Shown in pieces: positions 14,559-21,768 of a stretch of 21,768 bases of DNA. This DNA is from an uncultured Sulfurimonas sp. (GTDB taxonomy: Bacteria; Campylobacterota; Campylobacteria; Campylobacterales; Sulfurimonadaceae), in contig CALDOC010000593.1 of NCBI GenBank assembly GCA_937914675.1, positions 1 to 21,768 of the forward strand, written 5' to 3'. The notes under the pieces were generated by a model. That model did no database searches. It saw only the letters and a list, made by a program, of their open reading frames with translations, and was not told the DNA's origin. Numbering within the stretch: the stretch's first letter is position 1; every line of letters starts with the position of its first letter. A program made the position numbers and the translations under genes.

Positions 14559-15244
14559 ATGTAAAAAAGCTCAAAATATCTTTAGTTAACGCCACTTTGG
14601 TGGACATATCGTTTAAAATAAACTCGTCACTCGCTCTTGTTGGAGAGAGTGGAAGCGGCAAGAGTTTGACGCTTAAAGCGCTTTTGGGAATGTTGCCAAG
14701 CAGTATGCGTTTGGAGCTAGAGAGTGAGGGTTCTTTTGAATTAAAAGCGGGAAAAACGCTCTCTTTGGTTCCGCAAAATCCTTTTACGGCTCTCTCGCCG
14801 TTGACTAAAATAAGAAAGCAATTTTTTAGCGAGAAGAGCAGGGTGGACGAGCTTTTTTTTGAAGTAGGTTTAGAGTTGGAGCTTTTGGATAGATTTCCAC
14901 CCGAACTCTCCGGCGGTCAACTTCAGCGAGTCGTAATCGCCATGGCTTTAGAGTCAAAGCCAAAACTGCTTTTGCTTGACGAGCCAACGACGGCTCTTGA
15001 CCCAGACACAAAAACTCTAGTGATAAAGTTGTTGAAAAAATTACAGAAAAAAGAGGGTTTTTTGACGCTGTTTGTTACGCATGACATGAATTCCGCCGCT
15101 AATCTTTGTGAAGAGATATGCGTCATAAAAAATGGAAAAGTGGTTGAGCGTGGCAACATGGGCGAATTATTGAAAAACCCACAAAAAGAGTACACAAAAA
15201 CATTAATAGAAGCAAATTTCGCAAATAGGACGTTTAGAGAATGA
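14555..15244 (+). CDS. Orphan ABC ATPase of the peptide/nickel transporter type
   Basis: A 229-residue single ATP-binding cassette. Walker A is GESGSGKS (30-37), the Q-loop is at PQNP (Q74), the signature LSGGQLQR (from 118), Walker B LLLLDEPTTALD (D142, E143) and the switch His in THD (H176). The sequence style is that of the DppD/OppD family but is shorter, without the C-terminal extension of those proteins. No permease or binding protein is nearby; instead it is sandwiched by ATGA overlaps between bioF and the PBP1A gene. It may serve a transporter encoded elsewhere, or act in envelope assembly alongside the PBP. The family is sure, the substrate unknown. Confidence 0.9.
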   Translation: MNVKKLKISLVNATLVDISFKINSSLALVGESGSGKSLTLKALLGMLPSSMRLELESEGSFELKAGKTLSLVPQNPFTALSPLTKIRKQFFSEKSRVDELFFEVGLELELLDRFPPELSGGQLQRVVIAMALESKPKLLLLDEPTTALDPDTKTLVIKLLKKLQKKEGFLTLFVTHDMNSAANLCEEICVIKNGKVVERGNMGELLKNPQKEYTKTLIEANFANRTFRE

Positions 15245-17253
15245 AGTATATCAAGAGAACGGTTTTAACGCTTTTTATATTAGGCTTTTTAACGCCATTT
15301 GGAGTCTTGGCGTATTATTTATACGCCTATGAATATGACATATCAAAGTTGGTTGACTATAAACCGCCTCTAACTTCCATTATTTATGATAAAAATGGAG
15401 AAAAAATAGCGAATGTTTTTTACAAACACAATAGATTTTACGCCTCTTTTGAAGAGATACCTCCTCGGATCGTTGAAGCGCTCGTGGCCATCGAAGATAC
15501 AACTTTTTTTGAGCATCCCGGCATAAACGTAGACGCGATTTTTCGCGCGGTTCTAAAAGTGCTTAAAGCTGGAAAAGCGGTGGAAGGAGCAAGTACAATT
15601 ACCCAACAGCTTGTAAAAAACATCCTTTTGACTCGTGAAAAAAAATTATCGCGTAAGATTAAAGAGGCGATTTACTCCATAAAAATAGAACAAGCCTTAA
15701 CTAAGGAAGAGATTTTAGAACGCTATTTAAACGAGATATATTATGGGCATGGATATTATGGAATTAAAACCGCCTCATATGGATACTTTCATAAAAAACT
15801 AGAGGATTTAACGCTTAAAGAGATGGCAATATTGGTAGGTTTACCAAAAGCTCCAAGTACGTACGCGCCAACAAAAAATTATGAAATATCCATGGGAAGA
15901 GCAAATCGCGTTATCGAAAGAATGCATGTTTTAGGTTGGATTGACGAAGCTACTTACACTTCCTCCATGGCGGAACTGCCAAAAGTATATGATGACACTT
16001 TGACGAAAAACAGAGCGCCATTTATAGTAGACGAAGTCGCGCGTATCATGAAAAGCAAGGGTATAAATGATTTTAGAACCGGTGGTTACGAGGTTTACAC
16101 CACTATAGATTTGCGACTTCAAAACGCGGCGATAGAGTCTCTTAAATTTGCCTATGACGAGGCGCTTCAAAGAGCTCAAGAGTATAAAGAAAAAGATTTA
16201 GAGAAACTAAAAAAAGCTCAGGAATCGGGTGATGAAGAGTTTGAAGTTCAAGACGTAAACATATCTCAGTTAAATGGCGCCCTAGTCTCCATCGACTCCG
16301 CCACTGGCGATATATTGGCGATCGTGGGTAGCGTTGACTATACTAAGAGTTCATTTAATCGAGCAACGCAAGGTCAGCGCCAGCCAGGCTCCGCTTTTAA
16401 ACCTTTCATCTATCAAGTGGCGGTTGATTTGGGCTACTCCGGAGCGACAAAATTGATAGACATCGCGAAAACTTACGAGTACGAAAAAGATGGAGAGGAG
16501 ATGAAATGGAGACCAAAAAATTATGAAAAGGATTACAAGGGTCTTGTTCCTTTGAGAGAGGCTTTAGTCCATTCAAGAAACCTTGCAACCATAAATCTTG
16601 TAAATGAATTAGGCTTAAACAACCTTTATAACGAACTCAAGAAGTTTCAGATTAAAAATTTACCACATGACTTGTCGCTCTCTCTAGGCACGATGTCCAT
16701 GTCTCCTTTGGAACTTGCGAAATATTACACGGCTTTTTCCAATTATGGCGTTATAGTCGAACCAAATTTAATAATAAGCATTGACAAAGATTCAAATACG
16801 ATATATGAGAAAAAAGATCAAGCCCAGCAAGTTACCTTGCCCACGCAGTCATTTATCATGACCTCTGTTTTGATGGACGTCGTAAAGAGGGGAACGGGAC
16901 GACGAGCGGGTGTCAAGGGAATAGAATTGGCGGGCAAAACAGGCACGACAAACAACAACGTAGACGCATGGTTTGCAGGGTACTCACCCACAATTGAGAC
17001 AATAGTTTGGTTTGGCAATGACGACAACACTCCTATGTACGCCAAAGAGACGGGAGGAAGGGTAGCGGGTCCAGCTTTTAGCAAATATTATGAGCATGTA
17101 TTGGATTTGTATCCACAAGTTAAACGCGAATTTGACGTTCCCGATGGAATAATTGAAGTAAAAATAGACAATGAAAAAGAGTACTTTAGCGATATTTCAA
17201 AGCCTCCGCGAGTGGAAGCGGAAGTAAATTCGAGAGAAGAGTTGTTATGGTAG
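15241..17253 (+). CDS. Class A penicillin-binding protein (PBP1A)
   Basis: A 670-residue bifunctional peptidoglycan synthase anchored by one N-terminal helix (about 7-29), with catalysis in the periplasm. The glycosyltransferase domain shows EDTTFFEHPG with the catalytic Glu (E85), then GASTITQQLVKN and a family-typical RKIKEAIYSIKIE. The transpeptidase domain has the serine motif SAFK (S384, K387), SRN (445-447) and KTGT (566-569). A Lys/Glu-rich insertion lies before the transpeptidase part (about 300-340). Length and motifs fit a PBP1A-family protein, with nothing missing. The start overlaps the ABC gene stop (ATGA). It is the last gene of the operon; the next gene is convergent with only 13 bases between, with no visible terminator. 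Confidence 0.95.
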   Translation: MKYIKRTVLTLFILGFLTPFGVLAYYLYAYEYDISKLVDYKPPLTSIIYDKNGEKIANVFYKHNRFYASFEEIPPRIVEALVAIEDTTFFEHPGINVDAIFRAVLKVLKAGKAVEGASTITQQLVKNILLTREKKLSRKIKEAIYSIKIEQALTKEEILERYLNEIYYGHGYYGIKTASYGYFHKKLEDLTLKEMAILVGLPKAPSTYAPTKNYEISMGRANRVIERMHVLGWIDEATYTSSMAELPKVYDDTLTKNRAPFIVDEVARIMKSKGINDFRTGGYEVYTTIDLRLQNAAIESLKFAYDEALQRAQEYKEKDLEKLKKAQESGDEEFEVQDVNISQLNGALVSIDSATGDILAIVGSVDYTKSSFNRATQGQRQPGSAFKPFIYQVAVDLGYSGATKLIDIAKTYEYEKDGEEMKWRPKNYEKDYKGLVPLREALVHSRNLATINLVNELGLNNLYNELKKFQIKNLPHDLSLSLGTMSMSPLELAKYYTAFSNYGVIVEPNLIISIDKDSNTIYEKKDQAQQVTLPTQSFIMTSVLMDVVKRGTGRRAGVKGIELAGKTGTTNNNVDAWFAGYSPTIETIVWFGNDDNTPMYAKETGGRVAGPAFSKYYEHVLDLYPQVKREFDVPDGIIEVKIDNEKEYFSDISKPPRVEAEVNSREELLW

Positions 17254-17266
17254 TTAAGAAAGAGGT

Positions 17267-18085
17267 TTACTCCTCTTCTTTAGGTTTGCGAGCTTTGATG
17301 TTGATAGTTCTTCCCACTTTTGAGGGAGCGTTTGATTTGTCTTTTGGAGTTCCATCATGACCGTGATTTCTATCTCCCGACTTTCCTGAAAACTTCGCTT
17401 TTCCATTTTCATCTTTGCCTAAGTATTTGTTTGGCTCTTTTTTCTTTTTGTCCCATTTTCCCGCAGAATCCGATTTGCTAAAATCTTTTTTAAATTCTTT
17501 TTTCGCACCAGTTTTATCATAAGATTTTTTGTCTTCATCCCCATAGTCGCGTTTAGGTTTATCGTAGCTTCTTTCTTTAGGTTCCCCGGTTTTTTCTTCG
17601 TAACGTTTTTTAGCGACTTCTTTTATCTGCTCTTGCGTCATAGGTTTTCTTCCAGTCGCTTCAGGTCTAGGGGCGGGTTTTTCATACTCGAAACCTTCTA
17701 CTACTTCTTGTTTTATCGCTCGACCCAAGAGCATCTCTATTTGGTAAAGCTCTTTTTGTTCGCTCTCGTCTAAAAGCATGACGGCTTTATCGGTAGTTTT
17801 ACCGAGTCTAGCCATATAGACGATGTTTTTGATTGGTAAATCGTAACTAATTAACATGTCGCATTTGAGTTCTTTATCTTTAATAAGTTCTCTATCTTCC
17901 ATAACTTTGATATTTTTATTCTCAAGAGCGTCTAAAATGGTTTGAGGATTTTGTGAGCAAACCACTAATATGTTCGCCTTGTCGTTATCAATGATTAGTT
18001 TATTTAAAAGTTGTATTTTTTTGTCATTTGGACATTGATAAACGCGGTGATTGTTTGGTTTGATTGTGATTGAGTCTGTAGGCAT
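17267..18085 (-). CDS. DEAD-box helicase RecA2-like protein with charged tail
   Basis: A 272-residue protein in two parts. Residues 12-135 resemble only the second RecA domain of DEAD-box helicases. They align by eye with the neighbouring rhlE product: DKKIQLLNKLIIDNDKANIL matches the start of that domain, LISYDLP matches VVNYELP, and the segment ending IEMLLGRAIKQEVVEGF matches the region after motif VI. The ATDIAARGID motif is missing and HRIGRTGR is reduced to MARLGKTT, so ATPase activity is unlikely. Residues 136-272 are a Lys/Asp/Glu/Gly-rich, probably disordered tail, which could bind RNA or protein. The first RecA domain is absent entirely. AGGA lies seven bases upstream and a TATAAT box farther up. 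It may be a diverged duplicate or a helicase partner; the family link is likely, the function unknown. Confidence 0.75.
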   Translation of the reverse strand: MPTDSITIKPNNHRVYQCPNDKKIQLLNKLIIDNDKANILVVCSQNPQTILDALENKNIKVMEDRELIKDKELKCDMLISYDLPIKNIVYMARLGKTTDKAVMLLDESEQKELYQIEMLLGRAIKQEVVEGFEYEKPAPRPEATGRKPMTQEQIKEVAKKRYEEKTGEPKERSYDKPKRDYGDEDKKSYDKTGAKKEFKKDFSKSDSAGKWDKKKKEPNKYLGKDENGKAKFSGKSGDRNHGHDGTPKDKSNAPSKVGRTINIKARKPKEEE

Positions 18086-18112
18086 TTATGCGTCCTAAAA
18101 AGTATTTATGAA

Positions 18113-18118
18113 ATTATA
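18113..18118 (-). promoter_or_regulatory. -10 box of the RecA2-like gene
   Basis: TATAAT on the minus strand, predicting an RNA start near 18106, about 21 bases before the ATG at 18085. It lies about 25 bases from the rhlE -10 box on the other strand, so the two promoters face away from each other. Confidence 0.5.
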
Positions 18119-18141
18119 TCCACATTACTTATAAATTACGC

Positions 18142-18147
18142 TATTAT
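18142..18147 (+). promoter_or_regulatory. -10 box of the rhlE-type helicase gene
   Basis: TATTAT, with a predicted RNA start near 18154. An in-frame ATG at 18146 falls inside this box, which supports the start at 18176. Confidence 0.45.
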
Positions 18148-18175
18148 GAGAGAATATACAAATACGAGGAATACA

Positions 18176-19444
18176 ATGTCATTTAACAATTTAGGACTAT
18201 CAGCTCCATTATTAAAAGCGATAAAAGAACAAGGTTACGATACTCCGACGCCGATTCAAGCTCAGGCGATACCTGTAATACTTCAAAGAAAAGATATTTT
18301 AGCTGGCGCTCAAACGGGAACGGGCAAAACAGCGGGGTTTACTCTTCCTATGTTGGAGATACTCGAACGAACTAAGCACAAACGCGAAGGGCGCCATATC
18401 AAGGCTCTTATTTTGACGCCAACTCGTGAATTGGCGGCGCAAGTCGAGGAGAGCGTATCTCTTTATGGGAAACATTTACCTTATAAATCCACAGTTATAT
18501 TTGGCGGAGTGAAAATAAATCCGCAAATAGTGGCGCTTAGAAAAGGCGTAGACATCGTGGTGGCTACGCCTGGGCGTTTACTTGACCATATCTCTCAAAA
18601 AACAATAGACTTAAAACATGTTGATTTTCTCATACTCGACGAAGCGGACAGAATGCTTGACATGGGTTTTGTAAACGACATAAAAAAGGTGATTGCGGTT
18701 CTTCCAAAAGAGCGTCAAACGCTTCTTTTTTCAGCGACTTATTCAGACGATATTAAAAAATTATCAAATCAATTCTTAAAATCTCCGACGCTCATAGAAG
18801 TCGCTCGCGCAAACACTTCAAGCGAAATCGTTAAACAGGCTGTTTATCATGTGGACAAGGAGCGTAAACATGAACTTTTAAGACACCTTATAATCGAGGG
18901 AAAATGGAAACAAATTTTAGTTTTTACAAGAACGAAACATGGAGCGAATCGTCTTAGCGATCAACTAGAAAAAGATGGAATTACGTCGGCCGCCATTCAT
19001 GGAAACAAAAGCCAAAACGCTCGAACGAAAGCGCTTGCGGATTTTAAAGCGGGACAAGTTAGAGTTCTTGTCGCTACCGATATCGCCGCTCGCGGAATCG
19101 ACATTGACCAACTCCCTCATGTAGTTAATTATGAACTTCCAAACGTTAGTGAAGATTACGTTCATCGCATAGGTAGAACGGGTCGCGCAGGGAATGAGGG
19201 TGAGGCGGTTTCTCTTGTATGCGTCGATGAAGACGATTTTTTAAAAAGCATAGAAAAGCTCATAAACAAGGACATACCAAAAATATGGTTAAAAGGTTTT
19301 AAACCAGATCCAAGCATAAAAGCCGAACCGATAAACATGGGTGGAAACCGCGGTGCGCGCAATAAACCAAGAGGAGCTGGAGCGAAAAGCGCAAACGGCG
19401 GAGGAAGTTCTAGCAATCGTTCTCGCAATTCAAGAAGAGCTTAG
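18176..19444 (+). CDS. DEAD-box ATP-dependent RNA helicase, RhlE type
   Basis: A 422-residue DEAD-box RNA helicase with a full motif set: Q-motif around GYDTPTPIQ (20-28), AQTGTGKT (45-52), PTRELA (82-87), TPGR, DEAD (155-158), SAT (186-188), ATDIAARGID (300-309) and HRIGRTGR (330-337). A short Gly/Arg/Ser/Asn-rich tail (after about 388) should bind RNA. RhlE-type enzymes unwind RNA in ribosome assembly and RNA decay. The start at 18176 (MSFNNLG) is chosen because GAGGA (18166-18170) sits five bases upstream; the longer frame starts inside the promoter. It is divergent from the RecA2-like gene and convergent with leuA across a strong hairpin. RhlE or a relative such as RhlB/SrmB cannot be told apart with certainty, but the N-terminus favours RhlE. 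Confidence 0.95.
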   Translation: MSFNNLGLSAPLLKAIKEQGYDTPTPIQAQAIPVILQRKDILAGAQTGTGKTAGFTLPMLEILERTKHKREGRHIKALILTPTRELAAQVEESVSLYGKHLPYKSTVIFGGVKINPQIVALRKGVDIVVATPGRLLDHISQKTIDLKHVDFLILDEADRMLDMGFVNDIKKVIAVLPKERQTLLFSATYSDDIKKLSNQFLKSPTLIEVARANTSSEIVKQAVYHVDKERKHELLRHLIIEGKWKQILVFTRTKHGANRLSDQLEKDGITSAAIHGNKSQNARTKALADFKAGQVRVLVATDIAARGIDIDQLPHVVNYELPNVSEDYVHRIGRTGRAGNEGEAVSLVCVDEDDFLKSIEKLINKDIPKIWLKGFKPDPSIKAEPINMGGNRGARNKPRGAGAKSANGGGSSSNRSRNSRRA

Positions 19445-19447
19445 TTG

Positions 19448-19480
19448 GTTCTACCAAAGGAACTTATTCCTTTGGTGAAC
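19448..19480. terminator. Hairpin between convergent rhlE-type gene and leuA
   Basis: Ten-base arms ACCAAAGGAA and TTCCTTTGGT around the loop CTTA, extended by GTTC/GAAC with a bulged T. It starts three bases after the rhlE-type stop and ends three bases before the leuA stop. It lacks a T-run on either strand, so it is a bidirectional RNA 3'-end stem or a weak terminator rather than a classic one. Confidence 0.6.
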
Positions 19481-19483
19481 TAA

Positions 19484-21160
19484 TTAATGAAAGGTTCTGT
19501 TAAGCGCGCAAAACATCGCTTTTATTGAGGCGATTATAATGTTGTTGTCTTCTCCAACGCCAAAACATGAAATAGTTTCTTTTGTCTGAATTTCTATGTA
19601 CGCTATCGCTTTTGCGGAACTTTTATCTCCGCATGAGTGTTCGGAATAAGATTTGACTGAAAAATCATTCTTATATTCTTGCATGATGGCGTTTTTACAA
19701 GCGTCGATAGGACCGTTTCCCTCACCAGTCGAAGTGATGGCTTCACCGTTGTTTTTGTATGAAATAGTGCAAGTTGAGACTCCATTGTTTGAGGACAATG
19801 AGGCATGTTCAAATTTTATTTTTTCTTCATAATGAAAATAAGTCTTTCTAAATATGCTCAATATCTCTTTTGCGCTTAGTTCAACTCCTTTGGCGTCGCT
19901 CACGCTTTGTATGATGCGACCAATCTCCGGATGCATCGCTTTTGGAAGTTGATAGCCATATTTTTTTTCTAAAATATAAGCTACTCCCCCTTTGCCCGAT
20001 TGTGAGTTGATGCGAATAATGCTTTCATAAGTGCGACCAACGTCAGCGGGGTCGATTGGCAAGTATGGAACTTCCCAAAACTCGTCTTCTTGCGTTTTTC
20101 TATACGCTAAACCTTTGTTAATCGCGTCTTGGTGTGAACCTGAAAACGCGGTGTAAACCAACTCTCCAACGTAAGGATGGCGAACGTGAGTTTTGATTTC
20201 CGTACACTTTTCCACTATTTCTATAACGTTGTCTATATTTGAAAAGTCTAAAGTGGAATCCACTCCTTGCGTCGTCAAATTTAGCGCTAGAGTTATTATG
20301 TCGACGTTTCCAGTTCTCTCGCCATTGCTAAGCAACGTTCCCTCGACTCTATCGGCGCCAGCTAAAAGAGCCAATTCAGTCGCCGCGATTGACGTTCCTC
20401 TATCGTTGTGGGTATGCGTTGATATGATTACGTTCTCACGATTGTCCAAATGGGTTGCCATCCATTCTATCTGATCCGCGTAAATATTTGGCGTAGCCAT
20501 CTCTACGGTCGCGGGTAGATTGATGATTACTTTACGTTCATCGCTTATGCCCCAACTGGCCGTTACCGCATTGGATATTTGCGCCGCAAATTCTAGTTCA
20601 GTCCCCGTAAAACTCTCTGGAGAGTACTCTAGGAAAATTTTTCCATCATGTAAAGCCTCATATTTTTTGACCAACTCGACGCCTTCGAGCGCTAAGGCGA
20701 TTATTTCCTCTTTTGTTTTAGAAAAAACGATTTTTCTTTGAGCGGTTGAAGTTGAATTGTAAAGATGAACGGTAGCGTTTTTAACGCCTTGCAAAGCTTC
20801 AAACGTTTTAGCGATTAAATGCTCGCGAGCTTGCACTAAGACTTGCACTGTTACGTCTGCTGGTATTAAGTCGTCATCAACCAAACGACGTAAAAAGTCA
20901 AATTCAACTTTAGAAGCTGATGGAAATCCGATTTCTATTTCTTTAAAACCAAGTTGAAGTAAGAGTGCAAAAAGTTCAAGTTTTTTATTCATGTTCATAG
21001 GGTTGACAAGCGCTTGATTGCCATCGCGCAAATCTACGCTGCACCACTTTGGCGCTTTGGTAATTGTTTTGCTTGGCCAAGAACGATTTGGCAAATCTAT
21101 TGTCGGGTAAGCTTTATACTTACCATTTGGAATTTGTGACACGGGGGCGTTATAATTCAT
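19484..21160 (-). CDS. leuA: 2-isopropylmalate synthase (long type)
   Basis: A 558-residue enzyme that makes 2-isopropylmalate from acetyl-CoA and 2-oxoisovalerate, the first committed step of leucine synthesis. The N-terminal part NRSWPSKTITKAP followed by WCSVDLRDGNQAL (D43, R45, D46) and the later STHTHNDRG (H249, H251) and SNGERTGNVD motifs form the TIM-barrel active site with its divalent metal. The C-terminal part is the regulatory domain that senses leucine. The N-terminal wording marks the long form known from yeast and actinobacteria (TIGR00970 type). The start at 21160 (MNYNAPV) has AAGGA six bases upstream, and the longer frame begins inside the promoter. It is preceded by a histidine kinase gene in the same direction, but has its own -10 box. 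Confidence 0.95.
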   Translation of the reverse strand: MNYNAPVSQIPNGKYKAYPTIDLPNRSWPSKTITKAPKWCSVDLRDGNQALVNPMNMNKKLELFALLLQLGFKEIEIGFPSASKVEFDFLRRLVDDDLIPADVTVQVLVQAREHLIAKTFEALQGVKNATVHLYNSTSTAQRKIVFSKTKEEIIALALEGVELVKKYEALHDGKIFLEYSPESFTGTELEFAAQISNAVTASWGISDERKVIINLPATVEMATPNIYADQIEWMATHLDNRENVIISTHTHNDRGTSIAATELALLAGADRVEGTLLSNGERTGNVDIITLALNLTTQGVDSTLDFSNIDNVIEIVEKCTEIKTHVRHPYVGELVYTAFSGSHQDAINKGLAYRKTQEDEFWEVPYLPIDPADVGRTYESIIRINSQSGKGGVAYILEKKYGYQLPKAMHPEIGRIIQSVSDAKGVELSAKEILSIFRKTYFHYEEKIKFEHASLSSNNGVSTCTISYKNNGEAITSTGEGNGPIDACKNAIMQEYKNDFSVKSYSEHSCGDKSSAKAIAYIEIQTKETISCFGVGEDNNIIIASIKAMFCALNRTFH

Positions 21161-21210
21161 AACGAATCCTTTAACTTGAAATTTAAACGACACACTCTTA
21201 CGTTTGTCAT
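21157..21210 (-). CDS. Possible 17-codon leader ORF of leuA
   Basis: An ATG-initiated frame of 17 codons starts three bases after the predicted RNA start and ends with a TGA that overlaps the leuA start (ATGA). It contains three leucine codons, all TTA, at positions 9, 13 and 17. A near-leaderless peptide with repeated leucine codons coupled to leuA would fit translation-based control by leucine. A chance ORF of this length is quite possible, and no terminator/antiterminator pair was found. Confidence 0.35.
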   Translation of the reverse strand: MTNVRVCRLNFKLKDSL

Positions 21211-21219
21211 CGTCGCGCA

Positions 21220-21228
21220 ATTATAGCA
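21220..21228 (-). promoter_or_regulatory. Extended -10 promoter of leuA
   Basis: TGC-TATAAT on the minus strand (box at 21225-21220), between the histidine kinase stop and leuA. It predicts an RNA start near 21213 and so a 5' leader of about 53 bases. Confidence 0.6.
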
Positions 21229-21237
21229 AATTCTGGA

Positions 21238-21768
21238 TTATAAATCAGATGGTGAGTTTGACGTAGTAGCTTGCGGTAAGATAATCGTAAAGAAAGCGCC
21301 TATTGTTGAGTTATGAACGTTAATGCTGCCATTGTTCTTTTTGACAATCTGTTTGCACATGTAAAGACCTATTCCCGTTCCTTTTCCCTCCGCTTTCGTC
21401 GTTACGTTGGGTTTAAATATATCGGCAATGATATACTCAGGAATTCCGCCGGCGTTATCTTCCACTTCCAGGTAAACAGATTTGTTTTCACCGTAACATC
21501 GTACGTAAATTTCTTTTTTTAGAATATTTTTTTCGTTAAAAGCGTCAATGGAATTGTTTATGAGGTTAATAAAAAGATGTTTGAACTCATTTTTATTTCC
21601 ATATACGGCCATTTCATGGTCAAAGTTTGTCTGTAAGTGAATGTTTTGAGATATGAGTTCATCTTTCATAAGAACTAAAACATTCGAAAGAATCGTATGT
21701 ATGTAAAAAGATTCGTCTTTTGTTGAAGGACGTAAAAAGTTTCTAAACTCGGCTAAAGTATTTACCAT
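21238..21768 (-). CDS. Sensor histidine kinase, C-terminal part (5' end outside window)
   Basis: Only the last 176 residues are in the window; the Met at the right edge is probably internal. The visible part starts in the second helix of the dimerisation domain (LAEFRNFLRP) and then holds the full ATP-binding domain: N-box NLINNSIDAF (68-77), G1 DNAGGIP (104-110), IFKPNVTT (F-box) and G2 GTGIGL (130-135). This is a standard HATPase of a two-component sensor. The phosphorylated His, the sensor domain and the partner regulator are upstream, out of sight. The signal and targets cannot be told. It ends 77 bases before leuA's start, but leuA has its own promoter, so joint regulation is not implied. 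Confidence 0.93.
   Translation of the reverse strand: MVNTLAEFRNFLRPSTKDESFYIHTILSNVLVLMKDELISQNIHLQTNFDHEMAVYGNKNEFKHLFINLINNSIDAFNEKNILKKEIYVRCYGENKSVYLEVEDNAGGIPEYIIADIFKPNVTTKAEGKGTGIGLYMCKQIVKKNNGSINVHNSTIGAFFTIILPQATTSNSPSDL

Overview
The window looks like a chromosomal segment of a Campylobacterota (Epsilonproteobacteria) bacterium, most probably a free-living Sulfurimonas-like organism. The evidence is AT-rich DNA, promoters recognised mainly by a TATAAT -10 box (often with an upstream TG) and no clear -35, tight gene packing, and the order alaS - maf - pbp1A, which I recall from Campylobacter. The genus is an inference. No tRNA, rRNA, CRISPR array, insertion sequence or phage gene was seen. 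No gene-free stretch reaches 300 bases; the two longest gaps (about 155 and 165 bases) lie on either side of a 77-residue minus-strand gene.

Left part (1-2003): a FapA/DUF342-type protein reads leftward off the edge, and a DUF523 gene is read from a shared divergent promoter. Next (2022-5507) is a three-gene operon whose products all carry N-terminal export signals: an LPP20 + DUF4384 protein, a SUMF1/FGE-fold protein without the FGE catalytic cysteines, and a caspase-like (C14) protease with an intact His/Cys dyad. This exported caspase module is the most unusual system here. A small acidic hypothetical protein (minus strand) follows, then a TonB-dependent receptor with a membrane polyferredoxin (6061-9617), probably a metal-acquisition pair.

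Middle (9635-17253): housekeeping block of alaS, a four-helix membrane protein, maf, then a run with overlapping stops and starts: a frameshifted microprotein remnant, bioF, an orphan peptide-transporter-type ABC ATPase and a class A penicillin-binding protein (PBP1A).

Right part (17267-21768): a minus-strand protein that looks like only the second RecA domain of a DEAD-box helicase, with a long charged tail, divergent from an intact rhlE-type helicase. A strong hairpin separates rhlE from the convergent leuA, which is preceded by a possible 17-codon leader ORF. The C-terminal half of a sensor histidine kinase runs off the right edge.

Several starts were moved inward from the longest reading frame (LPP20 protein, polyferredoxin, alaS, bioF, rhlE, leuA). 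In each case this was because the longer start lies in a promoter or lacks a usable ribosome binding site. All function calls are by motif recognition; no database search was run.
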